Shown: piece after piece, positions 24,475-36,590 of the stretch
Layout: each line of letters starts with the position of its first letter
How positions within the stretch are numbered: the stretch's first letter is position 1
Source of the DNA: Cristatella mucedo
Taxonomy: Eukaryota; Bryozoa; Phylactolaemata; Cristatellidae
Direction of reading: 5' to 3'
Assembly (NCBI GenBank): GCA_009760855.2
Contig: WPIO01000045.1
Coordinates: 90,001 to 154,000, forward strand
DNA length: 64,000 nt
Notes under the pieces: model-generated
Databases searched by the model: none
What the model was told of the DNA's origin: nothing
Seen by the model: the letters and a program-made list of their open reading frames with translations, nothing else
Translations under genes and position numbers: made by a program

Positions 24475-25339
24475 TGTTTAAGTGAGCTGGCATTCGTTTT
24501 GCCACTAGAGCTTTATTCCTCTGGCATTAATCATTCACCTTAATCTTCATGGAAACGTTGCCTTTTAGAATTTATAGCGATACTATGACATTTGTATCAT
24601 GCAGTGGGTCTTACATTTTCTTAGATTTGCTAGGCGTGTCTGTCGCATTGATAAGCCGATAAAGTGCTTTTACACGTTAATTTCTTTGGCTGAGCTATTC
24701 TTCCTCGGTGGGTGGCCTCAATGAGATCTCTCTCACAAGACCTGCTATGCTCACATTTATCACCATAGCAAATGCAGATTATATCGCATTCAAGCTGAAG
24801 AAACTAAAAACAAATATTTTCAGTGAATTTAGTTGGATTTTCTTTGAGACCAAATGATGCAGAGTAAAGTTTGATTTTGTGCTTCTCCAAAGCAAACCAA
24901 AACTTAAGATTTGTTGTTCAAAAAAGTGTTTGCATTCTTGATTTTCAGTAATGAACGACATTTTGGTTTACAATTTCCAATTTTTTTCCCGGCAGTATGG
25001 AATTTATGAAAACATTGCACTCCATTAGAAATGCAGATTTTTTTATGCATAATCAGTAGGCCTGAAGTTTTACTCGTATTCATTAAATCTCATAACTTAA
25101 TCCAATTATTAGATCATTCATCACCTAGAGACAAGCCAAAATACGAAACCCAATTAATGCAATCTTATTTTTATTTTCTTTAACATCTTAGCAACGCAAC
25201 TAAGGCCAAGTGTAAATAGACACTGCAGCTTGGCCAGGATAAGCTGATGCCTGAGATCTCCTAACAACTGAAGTTCCTTCGCATCCCTGGAAAAGGTCTC
25301 CTGTGAGTAGAACTTCTGAATAAGGATACAAAGGACAGT

Positions 25340-25344
<5 letters not shown>
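24475..25344. other. 3' flank of the first GT14 gene
   Basis: AT-rich, no second gene. No canonical AATAAA was found in the first few hundred bases after the stop, so the transcript end is undefined. Confidence 0.4.
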
Positions 25345-25416
<72 letters not shown>

Positions 25417-25442
25417 GAGATGGAAAAGAGAGAGAGAGAGAG
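25345..25442. repeat. (GA)n microsatellite
   Basis: Pure GA run to about 25413, an interruption (GGGTGAGATGGAAA), and then another short GA run to 25442. Confidence 0.97.
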
Positions 25443-27611
25443 TTAGACGATAACCTTACAACCTGTCTGGCTTATTTTAGCCACTGCCTTCACCTACGGG
25501 AATTGAAGTTCAACCACCGGCATTAACATTTCTTACAAAGATGAACGTGGTCACTTGAAATTCTATAGACATAGTAGCAGTAAATGGCGATGTTGCTTTT
25601 TGTTTCTTAAATGCACAGTCTGTGCAATGTGGCACAATAGAGACCAGCTGGGCAGAATTACCAGTCGTGTTTACAGCCTGATTCCTATACTGACCATGTT
25701 TGCCTACTTTTGATCAGGTCCGTATGAGGTTTATTCCAAAATGTATTTGCATTTGAGAAAAGTGCAAAGTCAAAGTGAGAGAAAATTGCCCCAACATGCA
25801 TCTGTTCTATAAAAACCAGTGTACAAACAGAAAAGTTAGATAAATACTCAACATGCAGTTACACGATAGTGCCAAAGTCATGGCCCAGTCATTAAAGATA
25901 CTTTTACGTTTAAGTGTGTGTGCCAATAGATTTCCGTAAAATAAATGATGGTAAAAGAAGACGGTCTATCGGCAAGAAAAGTCCTGCGCGGTAATAATGT
26001 ACATTCATCCATGCTAAATTTGAATATCAACTTTTGAAAGTCTTTTGAGCTCGACATGTCATGGAACTGAACGTACAGGTGAGTCTGTGCTCACTTTCTA
26101 ATCTCATCACAGCAAGTCTTCCAGTAACTCAATGATCTTTCAACTTCCTCACAGCTTGCTTTTTCTCCGTGACCAATTGGATTTGAAGGAGTTTTCCTTA
26201 ATCAAATTGGAAAATGACTGAACTTTTACTTATAAAAAACTGATTCCCATCAAATTTTCATGTGTGGCATGATAAGCATCCGTATAAAACCATAAGAAAA
26301 GTAGTTTTGCTATTAAACTCACCTTAGTCGGCACAGGGATAGCTAATCGAAACAGGTTAATCTTCTGGTGATACTTAGCAGACGGGAGGTCACTGCCAAT
26401 ATTTTCGTACTCATATGAAAGTTCCGTACTGTTAGTGAATACGAGATAAAGTACCAATCAGCAAGATATTTCATTGTATCATAATGAGAGTTTAAATTTC
26501 CCGATACTGAGAATTGTTTATAAGGGGAGCACACAGGACTAGACCAGAGATCAAAGTAGTCAGCTGTTGCTACTGACTAAAGTGACCTGCAAGCTTGATT
26601 ACTGATTTTAAAATAAACTCGATGCTCAAAAAGAAGCCACTAAAGATCTAACTGAAGTAAAATAAGGCTTCAGCTTTGCCACGGACCAAGATCGCACTCG
26701 TGTGTGACTTTAGCAGAAATTTTCGGCATCTAAGAGCATAGCACAGGAGTTATAAACAGAGGTAAGGACGATGTCCACACAATGTAGACACAATTTTATT
26801 GTTGCTTGATTTAGCTGGGCTGCAATATTATCATATCATGAGCAGATCCACGTCTTTGAAATTATTCCTCGGATGAACGTCGACCAACACAGCAGTATAG
26901 AAAAAATGCTTAATAGATGGCAAATCGTTGTAGAAGATAAGAACTAATATGGACCGAAGTCCTAAGACCTAATGTGGCTGGCCAATGTCTCCCAGAGTGG
27001 TGCCAGTTGAACCATTCACTAGTTTTAGGTCTTTCCACTTTTAGGTGCTACTAGGTCTACCCACAATTACTTATTACTTTTTGCTTATCTTTTTATTGAA
27101 AAGCTTCAGGAAATTATCTGCATCCCAAACACGACTGTTGCCATTACGAGCACCTGCTCATACCCATCGCCAGACTGGAAGCTTACTTGTGAGTATTTCT
27201 GGCTTCTTCCTTGAGCTCCAGATCGACCAACTTCTCTGCATGTAGCCATGCGGAAATCCCCACATTTGATTTATATCTTCATGCTATCGAAACTTCAGTT
27301 GCTGTCATTGCAATCAATTGCCCCGTACCACTTATGAGAAGCTGCAGAGTTTTTTGTTCCTCTCAGCTCTTTGGTCCCGACATGACGGTTGTCATCTCTA
27401 CCGAATCATTCATGATACACTCAAGCAATCTAATTAAAATAAATCAGCATCCTGTCGCGAACTTTAGCAAGTCATCCTTATCCTAATCCTGACTTGGCTT
27501 TTGCAAGCTGGTGTCATCAAGATGCTGCCATGTCATTACTCGGTGCCAATTTTTATATAGCACAGAATTGTACAACCTCTCGTCAGAGATTAAGATTTCC
27601 AATGGTGCTAT
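25443..27611. other. no recognisable gene
   Basis: Short frames only on both strands. Nothing recognised. Confidence 0.4.
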
Positions 27612-28610
27612 AATAATAATATTAATAATGCACTTGATAAGCGCCCTCGCAGAACTCAATCTCTCTCTAGGCCCTTTACATTCGCTGCAAAGGGAAATGC
27701 AATTGAATGGTGAGTGATATCATGCTTCATAAACAAACAAAATGAATAACATGGTTAGGGGTGACACGCACAGGGTCAGCATGCAAATGTGGTTAGTGGA
27801 AGCTATATCCTGTGATAGATTTCGTTACAAATTACGATTCACTCGGACTCGGCTAAGTTTTTCAGTAACAAATGGGCTTTTAGCTTCTAGCTAAACTTCG
27901 TTAAGTCAGAGAATGTCGAGACTTCACTCGGAAATGGATTCTTGGCTCTGGGAGCATTCGAACGAAAGACACATTCTACGAAGGATATGATAGTGGCTAA
28001 AGGCACAGAGGAACGACTTGAGTCAGAAGAACTATTGGTAGGATGCCTAACCTGATTGGCAAGTAGTTCGGATAAGTAGGCCAGAGCAAAAGAATGAAGG
28101 TGCCTTACAGCAAGTGATAATACTTCGAAGCTTGAAGACTAGCGTTGCAGCCATTTTCATGGCCAGCTGCTGTGGCATAGTTGCTTTTTTTGGTAATTCA
28201 GCCAAAAGGGAATTACAATAATCAAACCGAGACAGAACTAAGGAGCTAGTTATTTTTTTGCAAACCACTGGAAGACAGCTCCCAATCTTAGATAGGGATA
28301 AGACGTGATGGCAAGCTGTAGAAGCAGCTTACTGAATAAAGCTTTTAAAGTTGAGGCAGCTGTCAAAAATGGAACCTAAATTCCGAGCATGTGGTGATGG
28401 TCGCACAATAGCATCACCTATTAGAAGAGCAAAGCCTTCTAATCCAGTAACACACTTAGGATGTCCTTTGAGCAGCAGTACGGTTTTATCGTCATTTAGT
28501 TTCAAGAAATCTTTCGACATCCAGATCGAGTGTCGGCAAGGCAAGCATTCAGTTTATCAGTTGCTGCAGCAGATTCCGACTATAAAAAAATCTACTACAA
28601 TTTCACCGTC
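27612..28610 (-). mobile_element. LINE fragment with B-like coding part and A-like tail
   Basis: On the minus strand the coding part reads SKDFLKLNDDKTVLLLKGHP, SPHARNLGSIFDSCLNFKSF, then SSLVLSRFDYCNSLLAELPK, which matches LINE family B at 48530 better than family A. The C-terminal part (HSFALAYLSELLANQVRHP, then FRSNAPRAKNPFPSEV) comes in other frames. The 3' end at 27612-27805 is the family A type: AAT repeats, TTGATAAGCGCCC, GGGGTGACACGCACAGGGTC. It is either a third family or a mosaic. Stops and frameshifts throughout. Confidence 0.85.
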
Positions 28611-28619
28611 TCCCTTTAT

Positions 28620-28648
28620 GTGTGTGCATGCGTGTGTGTGTGCATGCA

Positions 28649-28682
<34 letters not shown>

Positions 28683-28706
28683 TGTGTGTTTGTGTGCGTG
28701 TGTTTT

Positions 28707-28781
<75 letters not shown>

Positions 28782-28789
28782 GTTTGTGT
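28620..28789. repeat. (GT)n microsatellite
   Basis: Interrupted GT run (GCATGCATG, TTTTTGCG and similar breaks) of about 170 bases. It directly borders the internal end of the LINE fragment at 27612-28610. Confidence 0.97.
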
Positions 28790-30213
28790 ACAGAGGTGAA
28801 GCCGGAGTGAGAAATTGCCTTTGCCCCCCCTCAACAAGGCAGCGAGCTACCTCGGCCGTTCCCAATATCAGGCTTCCTCCAACAGTCAGCAACAGAGGAA
28901 CATTGTTATAATTTCACTTGATCTGTAGCCTCTTAGCCCCACTGAATTAAAACTCTGATTTTGTGCTCTTATTTTCTACTAATTTTGAATCTAAGCAGCC
29001 TACACGAAACTTGTGCAAGCCTTTCTCCTGCTTAGTAATTGTGCACCCCATTGCCTTCTTAATCAAGTACATTATTATTATTATTATTATTTACTAAATT
29101 GGAAGAAACTGAAAATAATTTAAGCTTTTGATGAAACACGTCTTACATCATGAACACAATAATGCAAACTTTTGGTGCGGGCTCTCGACCTCGGTCTTGA
29201 AAAATTTTAAATGAAAGAATTAAAAATGTATAACCTAACCCGCCGATGGGTCAGAGCCTAAGACAGGACGCTTGCGAGCTATGACCATGTTTATTGGTTT
29301 CGAGCGTTGACTGAGGCTATCTGTAACTTTTACAAGAGAGCGGCACCTGAAAAATGCCTTCCTATTTATCACCAACGCAGCTGGGGATACCCTTTTCCTT
29401 ATATTCCTTCCCAGAAAAGGTGACTAGCCAGTGTCTGCCAGGGATGGTTATTCTTCCAATGACGCAGACATTAATCCAACCTCAGCTTTAACGTCTGCTT
29501 TTAACGAAAGCAAAGAGTTGTGTGTGACACAACATCTGAAAAAGCAGTCTCTTTTCGGTAGAAACAGGTAGGTCTCAGAAGTGATGACATCTATGGAACA
29601 TAGCTCCGCTCGCTTGTAAAAACGAGCACTCAGAAGCAGGAGTTTTCAGTATTCGAATGAGCCAACGTTCCCCTCTGTATCATGTCTCGCTAGCAAAATC
29701 TGAGCCGGACGAAGAAGAAGGCTCGTGCAGTGGCACACGAACCACCTTCAGCCTGATGTTAACCGTGAGTAAAACGCAACAGAGGCACACAGATGATTTC
29801 AGGTAAAAACGTTCGGCGAGTGCAAAAACTCTTGAATCTGCCATGGGAAACCTGGCGGACAATCAAATAAATCGAGACTAACTGGTCAATTAGGCAGTGG
29901 TATTGCGTAGCCTTTTGACAGAATCAGTGCTGTGGACTGAAGCTATCGAGCGGTCTGTGTGAACACTGCTTTCTAGGACGATGCTGGAATTTGAAAAAGG
30001 TACCGTTTTACCCTACTGTATGTCATCTTAAAGTATCTCTTAAACAAAGGTGCAAATCACCTCCAATAAACTTCATAATTTAGAATTTTTTTTAACAGCA
30101 GGTATATCATGCTATACCCTTGTACAGCATGGAAAACGTCTTTAAGGATATTACATGCTGAGCAACAAGAGAGCTCATTTTGTGTGGGATCTTCACAGTC
30201 TTACAAAATCTTT
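28790..30213. other. no recognisable gene
   Basis: A short (ATT)n run lies at 29070-29092 preceded by AATCAAGTAC, perhaps the last trace of a LINE A tail. Nothing else recognised. Confidence 0.4.
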
Positions 30214-30319
30214 CAACGGAATCAATTGCATTTCCCTTTGCAGCAAATTTAAAGCGCCTAGAGAGAGATTTAGTTCTCTGAGGGCGCTTTATCAAGTGTA
30301 TTATTATTATTATTATTAA
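30214..30319 (+). mobile_element. LINE family A 3' end
   Basis: About 100 bases: CAATTGCATTTCCCTTTGCA, hairpin arms AAAGCGCC and GGCGCTTT around AGAGAGATTTAGTTCTCT, TATCAAGTG, and an ATTATTATTATTATTATTA tail. One of the cleanest tails in the window. Confidence 0.95.
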
Positions 30320-31079
30320 ATGAAATCTCTAGTTTCGACACAGCAGTTATTATCTGAGCACGTATTGGGTTGCTGGACTTAGCTTACATCTGCTCTCCAG
30401 CGTCGTGGGTCTTCCAAACTCGTTTTGTTGGCAAACGGCTGAGTCTCTAATCGCGTTTTAAGCCAACTCTGGGCCATGAGTGGACCTAGCGCTCCGAGTG
30501 TGATGGAGCATCAGCAGCATTGGCGGTATCGACTCTTCAGCCGGCCGCCGCCATGCACGATTAAATGTCGTATTCAGCACAGCCCGTTGATAACATGGTC
30601 AAAAGCCCTGGAAGGCATGAAAGGAAGGGTTGGTTGAGCTGGGGGACCAAGTCAGTGGCAGCATCGTTGGGCTGCCGGTCCGCGAACATGCTCCATTCAC
30701 AGCGACGTCTCCTCAGTCGTTATTACGTGAGCCGCCTCTATTATTTTTATAGGCTAGTCATTTTCCCTTCAATTAATTGAAAGCTTCACACGTTACTATA
30801 TCTCCGCCTTACCTCCTTCCTGCGGGCGGAAATAATTTTCTCACCTGTCCCAAAAAACTTTTTGGTCCACGATATAGAAACTTTGAGTGCTGTTCCTACG
30901 GGTCTGCCCAACTGCCGAACTTACTTGGCATAGCATCATAACATGTACACTCGTTATGTACACATCAGGCCAGGGGTGGCAGCTTCCACAACCGGCCTGA
31001 TAGCTGGGAGCCGACTCTTGACACCTGTTCTGGCAGCAGGCAGCCAAGTTTGTGCTGCTGCTGGCCTTTGAGTAATGAT
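30320..31079. other. no recognisable gene
   Basis: GC-richer patch near 30450-30700 without a recognisable product. Confidence 0.4.
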
Positions 31080-31975
31080 GAAGCATTCTTTCAACTCCTT
31101 GCTGCACGTATTTGTGACATAAGCAGATGGATGGCAGCAAACTTTCTTAAATTGAATAATAATTAAACCAACCTACTAGTTATTCTTAAACCAAGTATGG
31201 TTCAGAAATCGGAAACCTGACGCTTGAAATGGGCTCTGCCAGCATATGTCTTTTTGAATCTGCACTCAATCTAGGTGTCCTATTCCAAATTATAAGTCCG
31301 TTAGACAACCACAACAGCTCCACAGTTAAGTCTGCCTACACTCTGCAACATACAATTGCTTCATTTCGGGCTCGTTTAGACATGGATATCACATATAAAT
31401 AGTCCATGTATTTGGGACATCCTGTCTCGACTTCTGTAACCCACTGCTTGCTGGTGTGGCCTGTGGCAATTAGGTGCTTACAGCTGGTAAAGAAAACTCT
31501 GCATCTAGGCTGGCCTGCCGTGAGCCTGGAAGTTGCCTCATCACACTATTTCAAGCTATCGGCACTGGCTTCCCGTCAAGCAACATTTCACTTTTAGGTC
31601 CCTTCATTCTTTGGCTCTAGCCTACCTATCAGATCCACTCCGGCTCTAGGCTAGGCATTGTGCCTCTTTCTTTTCAGAATCTAATATTTTACCTTTAGTT
31701 CGCAGGAACCGCACACCTTTAGAGACCCTGCATTTAGCTCGTATGCTCCAAAAGCCATAAACTCACATCCGTCTGGCGTCACGACATCCTGTGACTTGAC
31801 ACTTAGAAAGTAGCTGAAACACATTTATTACAGTTCTTAGCAGGTCCGTATGCGTCGTCCTTTGTGTGCTTATGCCTGCTGACACTGTGCATGCTGCCAC
31901 GAACCACATTTGCATTGTTCTCCTAACTATGTCATCTCTAACCTTGTTATGCTCGTTTCGTTAGTGATCGAAATT
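31080..31975 (+). mobile_element. LINE family A fragment, reverse transcriptase C-terminal half and 3' region
   Basis: Starts at a block reading ICDISRWMAANFLKLN (DIRTWMAANFLKLNDDKTN in the long copy), then HWLPVKQHFTFRSLHSLALA near 31565 and APLETLHLA-type decayed sequence near 31720. The 3' untranslated marker TGCTTATGCCTGCTGACACT lies near 31870. Several stops and frameshifts; the hairpin and tail are missing. Confidence 0.88.
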
Positions 31976-33889
31976 GACCGTGGCCTTGCCAACAGCTGAC
32001 AAGCTAGAGTATACGTCAGCATCCGAACAGTCAAGGTGAAGTGGCCTAAAAAATTGATTGTAAACGTGAAAACATAGATTCTTAGCACAGTCACCCGCAT
32101 AAAGAGTACCACTCGGATGCAAACAGTTGAGGCCAGCAGCATTGCATTTTTTAAGCACGCACTGAATGTATGAAGAAGCTACTTGGTCTCCCTTTCAAAG
32201 CTGCATGAGCAAACATCCTAGTCACACATAGTAATGGTGCTGCTGTGAAGCTAAAGTGTTGCTTGGCGATTCGGGGCGGCTTTCAAGCACTTTTTACAGG
32301 GAGCAGCGATCGCAACTTGCTGTAGCTGATGTTTCAGTTACCGCCAAACCTTCGCCTGTGCATGCGAAACAATCACGGTTTACCTAATGATTGTTTTTTT
32401 TGGAGAGAATGAATAGTGCACTGAATGCGAAACGTGCACGAAACCAAAAACTCTAAGCCGTGGACTCGTTACTCCTCTTTCAACTCTGCTGCTAAGAATT
32501 GTCTCTCTAGCCTAGAGGGTGTGCCTTAATTAGCGAAAATCGTCAAACAATTGCAATTGAATCTTCTGCGAAAGCTGTATGAATGATTTCTAATGTATGA
32601 GGTCCACTGGCCTATTCTTTGACATGCTGCATGGTGGGTGCTGACTCTTGTATGTTGGTAGTAGGTTTGATGATGACCGCAGGCCTGCTTGTTAACGTGC
32701 TTTATGGAACACACATGGATGTTCGGTTCCGTAGGTAGAGCTTCCGAGCGCTAGCACTGAGAAATACTTCCTTTTTCGTACTTCGACTCCGCAAAATTTT
32801 CAGTCCTGCGTCTCCTCGCCCATTTTTACTAGCTTACAGCATAGGTCACCCACCAGGCTCTTGCAATTCCTCACAGTTCAACACCCTCTGCTAATCTCCC
32901 TTAAAGAATCCTCCACTGCCAGTCGTGCGGCCAATAGCTGCAGTAATTTCTTCTAAAAGCCCGGATGCCTTGATGTGATTGACATTAGCTGCCGAGCTCA
33001 GCTTGATGGATACTCCTTCATCCTAGTCAATCATCTATGCGACCATCCATCAATGGCGGTTGGCTATCGAGCACAACGGCAAAGTTTGCCTCTCTTTTTG
33101 ACGGTTATGCATTTGAAAATTCGTAAAAAATCCAGTTTTCCATTGATACCCAGTTATTCACAGCAGACGTTAAGACTTCATTAACTACTGTGTGGTAGTT
33201 TGTAAAGCTCGCCGAAATTTAGAACTAGCTGACGATGCTCATATCTATCACAATTCACATTACTAAATCAAAAATTAAACTACTTATTACCTCTCTTAGG
33301 ACGTTTTGGTCCGAATGACGTTCAGCCTGAATCCTGTGTCGATTGGGCATTCTTTCATTTGCCTCAAAGTCTATTTGTCTTTTCGTTTAGTTGTGCACTG
33401 GCCCTTCATGAAAACTTGGTAAATCTTAATTTTTGCTGACGTGAACCCTACTACACACCACTATAATGTATTTTCTCACGATACATTTTCGATGGATATA
33501 ATCCAAAAAATCAGTTGCAGTTTGGAGTCGCTTTAAGTTGCCGTTTCACTCTTTCATTGGTCAATTATAGAATTCTATTAACCCTAAACTAGCAACGCTC
33601 AAATACCACCTCCTTGTATTTGAGTGCATGCTAATTGCTTGCAGTTTCACGTGAAGAATAGTTTTTTACCTGGAACTAATTTTATAGTGTTATAACCTCT
33701 AATTTTTATAAAGTTTCTGCGATTCGAGGAGCTCCTGATCACTAAATGTCTCTTAACATTATTATCCCCAATGAAGAAGCAGTAATAGCATAATTCAATG
33801 GAGCTAAGTTATATGTTAAATTTTAAACCCAGCTGATCATTACGTGGTTTTAAAATGAGACAAATCCACACGTGATAATTTTTTATTGA
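31976..33889. other. no recognisable gene
   Basis: Short frames only. Nothing recognised. Confidence 0.4.
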
Positions 33890-34140
33890 TTAAAGTTAGA
33901 TATATTAGGATTTAATAATAAAAGCAGCTCACCCTTGTGGGGGAACATACTACCCTCTAGCCTTGAAGCACTGGGTTTGGGCCGTATAAGGGCTGCATGA
34001 GCAGCCGAAGGCTCTACTCTAGTGGCTGAGGGGCTGAGAGTGACTCTGGCATAAACTGTCGCCACCAGCCTGGCGGGATCGAAACTAAAAATGGCTTGCC
34101 AGTGTAAAACATGCATGCATCGAAAAAGGTTCACCGGGTG
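33890..34140 (-). mobile_element. possible SINE-like repeat
   Basis: On the minus strand TAGTTTCGATCCCGCC resembles a polymerase III B box, and a perfect small hairpin (GGCTGC-ATGA-GCAGCC on the plus strand, about 33991-34006) follows, an arrangement like SINE family B. It ends in AATAATAAA-type sequence. No A box was found and there is no second copy in the window. Confidence 0.25.
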
Positions 34141-34165
34141 AGTAAAAGGAAGGATAGGGAGAGAG

Positions 34166-34166
<1 letters not shown>

Positions 34167-34250
<84 letters not shown>
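34167..34250. repeat. (GA)n microsatellite
   Basis: About 84 bases of pure GA repeat, preceded by purine-rich sequence from 34145. Confidence 0.98.
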
Positions 34251-34252
<2 letters not shown>

Positions 34253-34540
34253 GGCTAGATCTCTCGACGCTTGCAGCCATCTAGAAGGTATAGACTTTGC
34301 TGGACGGGCGTCGCTTCAGATAATAGAGTGCTTGCTGTTGGAGCGAGGAGACTTGTTGCTTGGTCGGGCTACTTAGCCTAACGACAGGCTGTCTCATTTT
34401 GCGGCGATATTGACTGGATCAAGGACATTCCTTTACCGAAATTTGCATAAAGTGAGTACAAGCTTGGCAAGTACGGTACATGCCGGCGTGCTCTGGCTTG
34501 AATTACCGTGGAATGTCAACCACGGTTAACTCGAAGGAAG
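34251..34540. other. no recognisable feature
   Basis: Sequence between the GA microsatellite and the minisatellite. Nothing recognised. Confidence 0.4.
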
Positions 34541-34797
34541 ATGAGCTGATGAGGATGAATGATGATGATGATGATGAGCTGATCGAGCTGATGATGAAGA
34601 ATGATGATGATGATGATGATGATGAGCTGATGAGCTGATGATGATGAATGATGATGATGATGAGCTGATGAGCTGATGATGATAAATGATGATGATGATG
34701 AGCTGATGAGCTGATGATGATGAATGATGATGATGATGAGCTGATCGAGCTGATGATGATGAATGATGATGATGATGAGCTGATCGAGCCCTCGGGA
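34541..34797. repeat. 38-39 bp minisatellite built from GATGAT and GAGCTGAT
   Basis: Units beginning GAGCTGATGAGCTGAT start at 34624, 34662, 34700, 34738 and 34777, spacing 38, 38, 38 and 39; the last spacing reflects an inserted C in GAGCTGATCGAGCTGAT. Each unit continues with GATGATGAATGATGATGAT. The upstream part from 34541 is more irregular. The serine/histidine/isoleucine frames on the minus strand come from the repeat. Confidence 0.95.
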
Positions 34798-34798
34798 A

Positions 34799-34999
34799 AT
34801 AATTCTTCTGCGGAGTTTCAAGCAGGAGTAGCAACGTGAGACTGAAAAGCGACAGCAACTCAATGAGCGAGAGCATCAACGAGAGGCGGAGGAGCGACAG
34901 CAACGAGAGGAGCAGGAGCTGGGACGGAAGGACGAGCCAAGGAGCTTTAATGGAGACGAGAGGATTAGGAACAATCACTTCTCAGATGACTGGAGCTGA
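34799..34999 (+). other. Glu/Arg/Gln-rich open stretch, possible gag-like coiled coil remnant
   Basis: In one plus-strand frame the sequence reads LLRSFKQE, a TAG stop near 34829, then QRETEKRQQLNEREHQREAE and EERQQREEQELGRKDEP, ending at TGA near 34998. Such charged heptad-like stretches occur in gag regions of LTR retrotransposons and in many cellular coiled coils. A different frame gives a Ser/Arg-rich reading of the same bases, so the composition alone could explain it. Product unknown. Confidence 0.3.
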
Positions 35000-36500
35000 C
35001 GCGGAAATTGTGGAGCGAAGCAAGGCGTGAGCAGTCGGAGCCTCTAGAGCGAAATAATTACCAAATTAATCAGCTTAATTTATACGAGTTACGTTAGGTC
35101 GATATTTTAAGCCCCAATACTTATACTTCTCGAGATAATTGGTAGGTTAGTCGGATGTAGCAAAGGCGGTGGTCCAAGCCCACTCTCGCAATCTCGGCTT
35201 AACAAGATTTCCGTTTTAGCATCTCAATTAGCTATTACTACAGATGCTTTTTTTATCTCTCCTGTCAGCATTCAATGCATGTAAGGTAAGTAGGAATTTA
35301 CTTGATGCCATTGTGCTGAGTTGGACATAATATCTTCATGCATCAGCGAGACGTCAACTTTGAGGCGCAGAGTCAAAGAACTGTTTGCCACAAAAAATAA
35401 ATTTCAAGTATTATCTTTATCATTTTTCCATCATATTCGCCTCTCTAACTCTTAAGGTAGACAGAAAGTACGAAACAACGAGAAAAAGATCCCACTTTGA
35501 AATACTCGTTTAAACTGCTATAAAAACAGTTTAAGCTTTATCTCTGCTAGCTTACGTCAGTCGGAGAAGAATTAACAACCACATGTCCACTCGAGCCGAC
35601 CACCCATCCTTTGAAGTGCAAACGCGTTGCTATTTTTCCAAATTTTGGGCTGGTTTAGATTTATTCCGCAATCATTAAGTCTTCTTTCTCTGCGACTCAT
35701 GGCTCACTAAAACGTCGCCCTGATCTAAGAGCTGGACGCGGTTGTCATGCTCAGCAGCCACTTAACATGTAGCCTCTGTGGTCTTCTTTGGACCGACCGA
35801 GAAGCCTGCCTTTCTTTCTTTCTATAACCGGCCAGTGGCGGACTTAATGTTAGTGGTGGATGACGAAGCAGACTGCGGCCTACGAGCGTCGCTCGTAGGT
35901 CGTCTGCGAACGCAGCTATCCACGGTAAAAATCCAGTGTCTAATGGCTACCTCTGTAGCGGACTGAGGCTCGCCGAGTTTTGAATATATGTGCATGCATT
36001 AGCGTGCTTATTTGAGATTACTCGTCATGAAATTGTGAAGCTCCGACTAGAGCTATCGGTCTTGGACAGGTTTTGTAGCTTGGCGGCAAAGCGGCTACCA
36101 AAGCTTAACTCTCGTACAAATTGAACCCTTTGAACTGTGGCTAGACTTTTGAGCAGCGAAATTTGCTTTGGGCCTCGTAATAACTGCAAGTCATTATAGT
36201 ACACAGTCGGAAGCCTACGTGCTGGCATGTATTTCTTGAGGCTATCCCAAACAAACTTTCTGCCGATGCTTGAGAAACGGGCTTTACAGTACTTATGTAA
36301 ATTTAATATACCCTAAGCTCGCGAGTACTACTTGCATGGCCTGCAGAATTCCTTAATCCGCCAACTACCGCAAATGTCATAAATGTGAGTGAGCTAATCT
36401 ATTTATTGGTTTGAAAAAATTGGAAGGTATTGCAAAGTGCTCAAAAAAGCATAGGCACTAGATTGTTGGATGCGATTATCAAGTATTAAGTCAAATACTC
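35000..36500. other. no recognisable gene
   Basis: Apart from the perfect hairpin at 35868-35907, only short frames are present. Confidence 0.4.
35868..35907. repeat. strong hairpin with a one-base loop
   Basis: CCTACGAGCG (35879-35888), a T, then the exact complement CGCTCGTAGG (35890-35899). The stem extends outward across a small internal bulge through GCAGAC (35868-35873) and GTCTGC (35902-35907). No tandem partner was found. Confidence 0.9.
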
Positions 36501-36507
36501 AATATAT

Positions 36508-36541
<34 letters not shown>

Positions 36542-36590
36542 ATATAATATAATATATATATATATAATATATATATTATATAATATTCAA
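36501..36590. repeat. (AT)n microsatellite, irregular
   Basis: ATATAT runs broken by GTATAT and ATAATATAAT. Strongly self-complementary. Confidence 0.96.

Noticed and set aside
29030-29092. LINE A tail next to the (ATT)n run
   Set aside because: Only AATCAAGTAC and the ATT repeat are left; no hairpin, so not listed as a copy.
34516-34978. His/Ser/Ile-rich minus-strand frames of 115-150 codons
   Set aside because: They translate the GATGAT minisatellite; the periodicity is that of the DNA repeat.
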